64,000 nt of DNA from Methanoregula sp. Its GTDB lineage: Archaea; Halobacteriota; Methanomicrobia; Methanomicrobiales; Methanospirillaceae. The stretch's first letter is position 1. The number at the start of each line of letters is the position of its first letter. The position numbers and the translations under genes were made by a program. The stretch is taken from the NCBI RefSeq assembly GCF_028712425.1, contig NZ_JAQTQD010000011.1, positions 19,089 to 83,088 on the forward strand, written 5' to 3'. Shown piece after piece: positions 57,831 to 64,000 of this stretch. Below the pieces are notes generated by a model. The model worked only from the letters and a program-made list of their open reading frames with translations, had not been told where the DNA came from and made no database searches.

Positions 57831-59414
57831 CTACTCTCCTGCCTGTGATATTACCCTGAGGGTAAACGGTGCATATTCGCTCCCCCCATGGGGTGTCTGT
57901 GTGACTGCGCTGAAACAGTAATCGCCGGGTTGTACGGTGGGATCAACCGTAAACGCCATGTCTGGCAGAAAACTGGCAAAGCTCCTGACCGTGAAGTTCG
58001 CCGGGGTGACGGTTGCGTGGATCCCTGCAGGCCATGGGGGGCGTTCATCCTGCCTGAGCGGGCGGTGGTCCGGGTGGCAGGGTGCCGGAATAAGGGAGAG
58101 CGTTGCCGTTCCGGTATCGAGCTCCCCCGTCCGGATGGCGAACGGGGCATGGCCGGACCCGCCCTGTGGGATCACGAGCACATCCTGGCAGTAGCCCCCA
58201 CCGGTCTGGTAGAAGTGCCACAGACCTGCGCCACTCATCGGGCTCCCGTCATCGAGGGCTAAGCGGACCCAGTCGTCTGTAATCGCATCCGGTGCCCCCT
58301 CAACATCGGCATGGATATGGATCCAGAAGTTCTCGTGAAGTTTTATGCCGGGCTTCACCCGTGCAGTTAGCTCCGCTTCGTATACACGATTCGGTTCTGC
58401 ACTATACTCCCCGGGTTCGATACCGATGCTGACGTTTCCCCCTGTTGACAATGGTTCGGTACTGTATAGTCCGCTGACCCGGGAGACTGTATACCTGACC
58501 GTACCTTTGCTCATGTTCCGTGAATAGTATGTATAATTGATTGATTGCCAGGGGTCGGGATTGGGAACGCTCTTGGATCCCTGGTAATCGAGCATGCCCA
58601 CCAGCAGGTAGTCCCCGCTGAATCCACCGACAGGTTCTGTCAGCAGGGCCTCTGTGCAATCAAGGCAGCCGGGCTTCAGTGCAGGTGAGAGCTTGCGGGG
58701 ATCGTACTGGTCCGTGTTTGAGATGCCGGAGCCTGATCCGCACTGGACTTCGGTCTCCTGCGGGACGCTGAAGATAAAATGGCTGTCCGGAATTCCGGTA
58801 TTTACTTCAATCGTATCGTACCGGATAATCCGGCTCACCTTGTCTGAAGGGTAATACGTTGAGATGTTCCATGCAAGGCCGGTCCCGGGATCGACCCAGG
58901 CCTGTATCCTGGAGGTTACATACCCTGAGTACTCTGCTGACCATGGTTCCGTCACGATCTCGATACCATAAAGCGTACGGCCGTTCTCCGTCATAGTCCC
59001 GATAACAGTGTAATTCCCGGACTTTATAATCCGCTGCACCATGTCCTGGTAATCATATCCGTTGAGAAATTTCCGGTCAGGATGGATTTGGTACTTCTTC
59101 TCCACCGGGTTGTAATCGATGGCCATTGTCCGGTTAACGAAATACTGTGTTCCTGACGGGGGGCTCCCGGATTCGATGAACTCCATCCGTATGCTGCCGG
59201 GAGCTTTCCACTCATACCTGACTCTTCCGTCCGGTTTTATCATATGGTATTCCGAACGGTAATCCTGGATCTTCTCCGCATTCGTAAGAAAGGTTGTCTG
59301 GAGATCAACCGGTCTGGGATTTGTTTCCGGGCCGGTCGTACAGCCCGGAATTGTTACGCAGATAACAATGAAGAAAAAAACTAACGGGATGAATGGCGGA
59401 AGATGCGAAACCAT
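57831..59414 (-). CDS. Lipoprotein with LolA-like N-terminal domain
   Basis: Lipobox FIVICVTIPGCTTG; LQTTFLTNAEKIQDYRSEYHMIKPDGRVRYEWKAPGSIRMEF pattern. Confidence 0.7.
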   Translation of the reverse strand: MVSHLPPFIPLVFFFIVICVTIPGCTTGPETNPRPVDLQTTFLTNAEKIQDYRSEYHMIKPDGRVRYEWKAPGSIRMEFIESGSPPSGTQYFVNRTMAIDYNPVEKKYQIHPDRKFLNGYDYQDMVQRIIKSGNYTVIGTMTENGRTLYGIEIVTEPWSAEYSGYVTSRIQAWVDPGTGLAWNISTYYPSDKVSRIIRYDTIEVNTGIPDSHFIFSVPQETEVQCGSGSGISNTDQYDPRKLSPALKPGCLDCTEALLTEPVGGFSGDYLLVGMLDYQGSKSVPNPDPWQSINYTYYSRNMSKGTVRYTVSRVSGLYSTEPLSTGGNVSIGIEPGEYSAEPNRVYEAELTARVKPGIKLHENFWIHIHADVEGAPDAITDDWVRLALDDGSPMSGAGLWHFYQTGGGYCQDVLVIPQGGSGHAPFAIRTGELDTGTATLSLIPAPCHPDHRPLRQDERPPWPAGIHATVTPANFTVRSFASFLPDMAFTVDPTVQPGDYCFSAVTQTPHGGSEYAPFTLRVISQAGE

Positions 59415-59513
59415 AAAGTATATATTAATTTATATTTAATATGGTTTGTGTTGCCGCTTTCTGGGCATCGTCCGGGCCGGGAAGGAGTATGATGATTACG
59501 GGAAGGTAAAGGA

Positions 59514-60707
59514 TTGGAAAGAAAACCTCACCGGACACCAGCCAGGAGATGGCTCTCCGCGATCCTCATCGGTATTGCGTGCGGGGTTGCGGCGTACCTG
59601 TTCATTGTCAATTTCACGACAGCATTCTCTACAGCGCAGTGCGGGCTCCCGCCCACGGATATCCAGGTCATGAAGCTTGGGCCGGATGGTACCGTGCAAT
59701 GGAAGAGCCGGATCGACAGTGGCGAAGACGACCCGGCCTACGAGATCGTCCCTGTTCCCGATGGCGGGTATGTCCTTTCAGGACGAAACGATTTCCGGAT
59801 CCACCTTCCGGCAGCCCGGCTCATCCAGCTCAACAGCAGCGGAGGTGTGGTATGGGACCGGTCCTACCCGGAGTACCAAGGGGCGTTCCACGGTCTCTTC
59901 CCGGGCCCGGCCGGAGGGGTTGTAACCGGGGCGATCTCTCCCGGGAAAATCCTTGTCCTGGATGCGGACGGGAATGTCAGCCGTGAAATACCCTTTGCAG
60001 GCTATGAGTACTCCTCGATCATTGCACCCGATACCGATGGCGGGTACTTTGTGCTGGCAGAGAATTTCAGCCGGAGAGACTCCTCGCTTAAGAGCCTTGG
60101 TCCCGATGGCCGGGAACGCTGGAGTCGCGATGCCCTCCCTCTTATCGCTCTTCACGAACGTTCGATCCTCTCGGTATCCGATGGCGGCTGCCTTGTCGCG
60201 GGATACGCGGATGATGTGCAGGAACTCAATTACTTCCGGTTCGATAGCAGCGGCAGGGTCGTGTGGAATGCAATGCTCGGGAAATCGTGGGACAACCGGC
60301 CAATCCTGATGGCCGAGATCCGGCCGGGAACGTTCGAGATCCTGTACGAATCGGCCCGGCAGTCCGGTCCGCCTCCAATAAATATCCTGGAGACATTTTC
60401 CGCAACGTTCGATGACAACGGTACGCTCGTGCAGCAGTGGATGCCAGACATTTCCCCGCCAATAACAAAGACTCCCGGGCAGGATTACCTTGCTGTCCGG
60501 TTCCGCGAGAAAGATGCCGGATCGTCGTACGGCTACGGCACCCCGCACCTTATCGTGAGGATGAGGGAAGACGGGATGTTTGTGTGGCAGACACCGGTCC
60601 CTTCCGACTGGCGTGCGGTCATCCGGATCGTCCCGACCCGTGACGGGGGTTGCGTGGTCCTGGGATCCAGTATCCAGAAGTCAGGGTTGTTCTCCTGCTC
60701 CGGGTGA
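59514..60707 (+). CDS. Membrane-anchored/secreted repeat protein, beta-propeller-like
   Basis: N-terminal TM; repeated PDGGYVLSG / DTDGGYFVLAE / SDGGCLVAGYADD / RDGGCVVLGSS. Confidence 0.7.
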   Translation: MERKPHRTPARRWLSAILIGIACGVAAYLFIVNFTTAFSTAQCGLPPTDIQVMKLGPDGTVQWKSRIDSGEDDPAYEIVPVPDGGYVLSGRNDFRIHLPAARLIQLNSSGGVVWDRSYPEYQGAFHGLFPGPAGGVVTGAISPGKILVLDADGNVSREIPFAGYEYSSIIAPDTDGGYFVLAENFSRRDSSLKSLGPDGRERWSRDALPLIALHERSILSVSDGGCLVAGYADDVQELNYFRFDSSGRVVWNAMLGKSWDNRPILMAEIRPGTFEILYESARQSGPPPINILETFSATFDDNGTLVQQWMPDISPPITKTPGQDYLAVRFREKDAGSSYGYGTPHLIVRMREDGMFVWQTPVPSDWRAVIRIVPTRDGGCVVLGSSIQKSGLFSCSG

Positions 60708-60935
60708 GGGCGGTTGTTTACTGGGAAATGATCTTCGGGGGTCTGTCCCACTGCTATGAAAATCTGGCAAACGAGTCATGATGATTGGAAATCTCCCGTT
60801 CAGGCCAGGACACTATCTCAATCCCCGCCATCACGATAAGGAAAAATTTTTCAGGGACCGTTTGAAAAAATTAAATAAATATTTTTTTCAATCAATAATT
60901 TCAAAGAGTTTTTCCGGCTGGATTCTATGGAACGT

Positions 60936-61835
60936 ATGAAAATCGCGATTGCATTGATCTTTATTGTCATAGCAGGCATTCTTGTTGCCGGCTGCACCCA
61001 GTCCTCTTCTGCACCGGGTATTCCAACCGGAACAACGGCTGCACCCACCACACCAGCTGCCACTCTTACAGTACCTCCCCTCACCATAACTCAGGTGCCA
61101 GACCAGATGTCAATGGACTGTAACCAGACCTCTCCTTCAGGTAACGGAAAACCATTCATCACGATCGATCCCGTCCCGCACCAATATATTGGAGAATCCA
61201 TCAGGTTCGGCGGGACAACAAACCTGCAGCCGGGAGAGTCACTCGTGACTGCGGTTTATTCAGGAGAATTCGCCCCATGCCCGAAATCGGCCGGAAATTG
61301 CAGGGGTAACGTGACTCCCTGCTGCGGCGGATACAGCGCTACCGTGTCGGTTCTCCCAGGTCCGTGTGGCATTGATACCTGGTCATGGGAGGTGAATACA
61401 TCTGAGCATGGCTTCCGGCCGGATGGATTGTACATTATTTCTGCAATCGGGAGGAATGGTGCCGTGGAGAATTACAGTTTTTTTACTGTCAGCGGCATTC
61501 CACAACCCAACCTCACACTCAACCTTCCTGAGAATGATTCGGATGGATATGCTCTCCTTCTGTCGGGGCAGGTGAACACCGGGAATGGACCCGATGAACA
61601 ACTCATCCTTATGATCTCTACAGATTCTGGCAGGAGAGCAAGCTACATGATTCCTGTTTTTCATAATGAAACCGGGTATTACTGGCACTTTTCCCTGAAA
61701 AAGTCCGACATCGTCCCGTACAATTTCCTCACGGTCACTGTGAGCCCGGAAACCCGCCCGGCGATAAGCATTGAGCGGACCTTCCTGTATAACAACGAAC
61801 CACCATTTTTCCCGTATAATCCGTACAGCCCCTGA
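60936..61835 (+). CDS. Lipoprotein, possible DUF3821-like
   Basis: MKIAIALIFIVIAGILVAGCTQSSS lipobox; beta-rich domain. Confidence 0.65.
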   Translation: MKIAIALIFIVIAGILVAGCTQSSSAPGIPTGTTAAPTTPAATLTVPPLTITQVPDQMSMDCNQTSPSGNGKPFITIDPVPHQYIGESIRFGGTTNLQPGESLVTAVYSGEFAPCPKSAGNCRGNVTPCCGGYSATVSVLPGPCGIDTWSWEVNTSEHGFRPDGLYIISAIGRNGAVENYSFFTVSGIPQPNLTLNLPENDSDGYALLLSGQVNTGNGPDEQLILMISTDSGRRASYMIPVFHNETGYYWHFSLKKSDIVPYNFLTVTVSPETRPAISIERTFLYNNEPPFFPYNPYSP

Positions 61836-61862
61836 TATCCACGATCTCCCGGACTGCCGCAA

Positions 61863-62256
61863 TCAGATCATTGTGGTGAATTTTTTCCGGAACTGATCGA
61901 TGTCCCGGGATGTCAACCGGTCCGTGAAATCGCGGAGGTCTGCATTGAATGTCTCTGCGGTACGGATCAGCGTAACCACTTCTTTTCGGACTGGCGTGGA
62001 TGTTACGTAGTATTGTTTATCGATCCGCTCGCGTTTTGCGTCTTCAATTTCTGAATTGTCCCTGCCAAAAATTTCCATAAGCAGGACGATTGCCGCTGTG
62101 TGGTTCTCGCACTTGATACCGCTTGCAAAGAGCAGCGCCATGACCGAATAGTACATGCTGTAATAGGCCATTGACACGGACTGCTCGAAGAGATCGTTGT
62201 CAGGGAGCAACCGTGCCGAGACAGCTCTCCGCTTTATTCAGGTACGCGGCTTTCAT
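61863..62256 (-). pseudogene. HEPN-domain protein, apparently frameshifted near its N-terminus
   Basis: ATG at 62256 gives MKAAYLNKAESCLGTVAP*; the ORF 61863-62210 in another frame continues LLPDNDLFEQSVSMAYYSMYYSVMALLFASGIKCENHTA. Confidence 0.65.
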
Positions 62257-62353
62257 CTCGTTGCTGGGAGATACCAGATGAAGTACTCCCTCTTTGTGCA
62301 GTTTTTATAAGAAATGCATTCCGCGACAACAGTGTCTCCTGCCAGAATCTGGT

Positions 62354-62911
62354 TCAGACCCTGAACCGGCCTGTCCTTTCAAAATATAATTCAATGCCCC
62401 GGATAATAATATGGTCTTTTATTATCTCGCGGACAAGCAGGTCGTCTGTGTCAAACCGGCCGATCTTTACGCTAAGCAGGGAATGTTTGTGTTCAAGCTG
62501 TTTTTTTCTGACCGGATCAGCGGTTTCAAGAAAAATGTCAATGTCGCTTTCTTTTGCTGCAAGACCTTTGGCATAACTCCCGAAGAGGAGGGCGAGCGAA
62601 ATGTCCGGCATCTCGTGGATCGCATCAAAAATTTCCCGCAGGACCAGGTACCTGCTGACAGCCATGGACTGTCTGTACAGCTCGGCAATCATGGCCGCAT
62701 TCCGGCCTTCGATGCTCCGCTTGATCGTGTATGTTTTGTTCTTTCCCTCAATCCGGAAATCAACGACATTTTCCGTTTCGAGATCCCGGAGTTTCCGCAG
62801 GACCGTGACATGGTTGGCCGCGAGTTTTTCCGCTATTGCCCGGGCGTGGAGATCCTCTTTTAAGAGAAGTACAATGATCTCGTTGGTTAAATTTTGTTCC
62901 ACATGGTTCAT
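62354..62911 (-). CDS. wHTH-MNT nucleotidyltransferase (HEPN-MNT partner)
   Basis: N-terminal wHTH (LHARAIAEKLAANHVTVLRKLRDL); LLFGSYAKGLAAKESDIDIFLE. Confidence 0.85.
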   Translation of the reverse strand: MNHVEQNLTNEIIVLLLKEDLHARAIAEKLAANHVTVLRKLRDLETENVVDFRIEGKNKTYTIKRSIEGRNAAMIAELYRQSMAVSRYLVLREIFDAIHEMPDISLALLFGSYAKGLAAKESDIDIFLETADPVRKKQLEHKHSLLSVKIGRFDTDDLLVREIIKDHIIIRGIELYFERTGRFRV

Positions 62912-63608
62912 TTTTGAACCAATAAACGATAAGGGTTGCGGTAGCGGGATACCAGGGATCCTGGGACCGGTATCCGGCTGCCCCTTGGGGGTGTTATCCC
63001 ACTCCCTGAATCCGGGCCTTGTACGGCCCCGGATTACCCTCCCGGAGGGTCGTTTTCCGGAATTATCTGCAAAAACGGGTGCACTTTTGCTCAGGATTTC
63101 CAGATTCCTGCGTATATCCGTTTTTACGCAAATCGGACGAAAATGCGGGCATAAAATCAAACGCTAATGTACGCTTTTGGCGAGCAAAAATCCGAGCTAA
63201 TCGATCTGATCATTGGAAGAAGGGGAAAAACCCTGCCGGACGATTTCTATGGGCGTCTTTTTTCCGGGTGACTTTTCTCGAAGTTTCAGATTTATGGTCT
63301 TGTGCGATCTGAAGGAAGATCGGCCGCTGTATTAGTGCTCAATACGGTTTTTTCCGGGCATAGTTTACCCTGTTTTAAGGCAATCAGAACTCATTCTGAA
63401 CGAATCCTAAAAGAATAGTGTCGTTTTTTCACGTTATAGTGTTGGCTGGGCCGGCCGGAGGGGTAAACGGAGGCGAAAATGGCGCCGGATTGGGGGCATG
63501 CTTGTGGGTTACATTCCCAATCTCTATGTGATGACGCTCCAGGGGCTTCACCCATCGAAGATGTTCTGATGAACATCTTCTCATCCTCGAGGTTCTAACG
63601 AACTTCCC

Positions 63609-63799
63609 GGACCCCTCTGCTGTGGCGCCCCGGTTGCGATGACGCCGTATTACCTGTCCGGGAGTCTCTCAATTTTTCTTAACGGGTAATACGGAGGCAT
63701 CGCCTGGGCCCCCGAGTTGAAGAACGCTGTTGCCTTCTTCTCCTGCGTCAGGTCTGAAGACCTTCAGCACCCCCATTGAGCAGGGCTGGCGCAAGGGGG
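63609..63799. repeat. Structured intergenic repeat, copy 2
   Basis: Homologous blocks with 44761-44916: CCCCGGTTGCGAT..CCGTATTACCTGTCC, GTAATACGGAGGCATCGCCTG, GGGCTGGCGCAAGGGGG; loop insertion. Confidence 0.65.
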
Positions 63800-64000
63800 C
63801 AAATAATTGTAAGAATTAACTGAACAATCCGAAGCAATCGAAAAATTTTTTGTATATTTTTTACTAAAATTAATTTTTACTAAAATTAAATTTTTTTTTT
63901 CAGAACTCTGAAAATATCTCCAACACTTTCGATATAGAAAATTTTTAAGAAGGCGCATCATCAGAACATTCAAACAACAATTGTCGATAAGCAGAACACA

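Noticed and set aside
59514-60707. Possible C-terminal frameshift of the secreted repeat protein
   Set aside because: Protein ends abruptly but the downstream frames give no convincing continuation
1-64000. CRISPR array, rRNA operon, prophage or transposase
   Set aside because: No regularly spaced direct repeats, no 16S/23S signatures, and no transposase, integrase or phage structural ORFs recognised in the supplied translations

Overview
The window is a chromosomal segment of a methanogenic euryarchaeon. Gene content (methanopterin genes, archaeal S6e/aIF5B/DtdA/Spt5/SecE/Thg1, many PAS/REC proteins) suggests Methanomicrobiales, perhaps Methanoregula-like; this is inference. Housekeeping genes: rps6e, infB (aIF5B), tRNA-His(GTG), tRNA-Lys(CTT), ileS, a Thg1-like tRNA-His guanylyltransferase, dtdA, ftsZ, secE, spt5, an MptE-like gene, and a chorismate-lyase-like/beta-RFAP-synthase fusion. 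Accessory content: an ABC-2 exporter with a PrsW-like fusion, several large PAS/REC/histidine-kinase proteins, lipoproteins, and a HEPN-MNT pair whose HEPN gene looks frameshifted. Best candidate for an undescribed system: a roughly mirror-symmetric locus at 16.2-25.9 kb. It has three secreted proteins sharing an N-terminal 'W-x-(N/D)-E-x-WG-x-(D/N)-IT-(I/L)-G' module with different C-termini, three membrane-anchored beta-propeller-like proteins, and two membrane-tethered double-wHTH regulators at its edges. A near-identical promoter-proximal motif (TGGTAAA-N(4-5)-GTCACAGAA-N(2-4)-TTTAAR) precedes three exported-protein genes at its left side. Other leads: a two-copy structured repeat with compensatory arm changes; a tRNA-His without encoded G-1 in the same window as Thg1; a sensor kinase whose expected phosphoacceptor His aligns with Glu; and a micro-ORF with a full Shine-Dalgarno. 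All calls come from reading the sequence and supplied translations; no searches were run.
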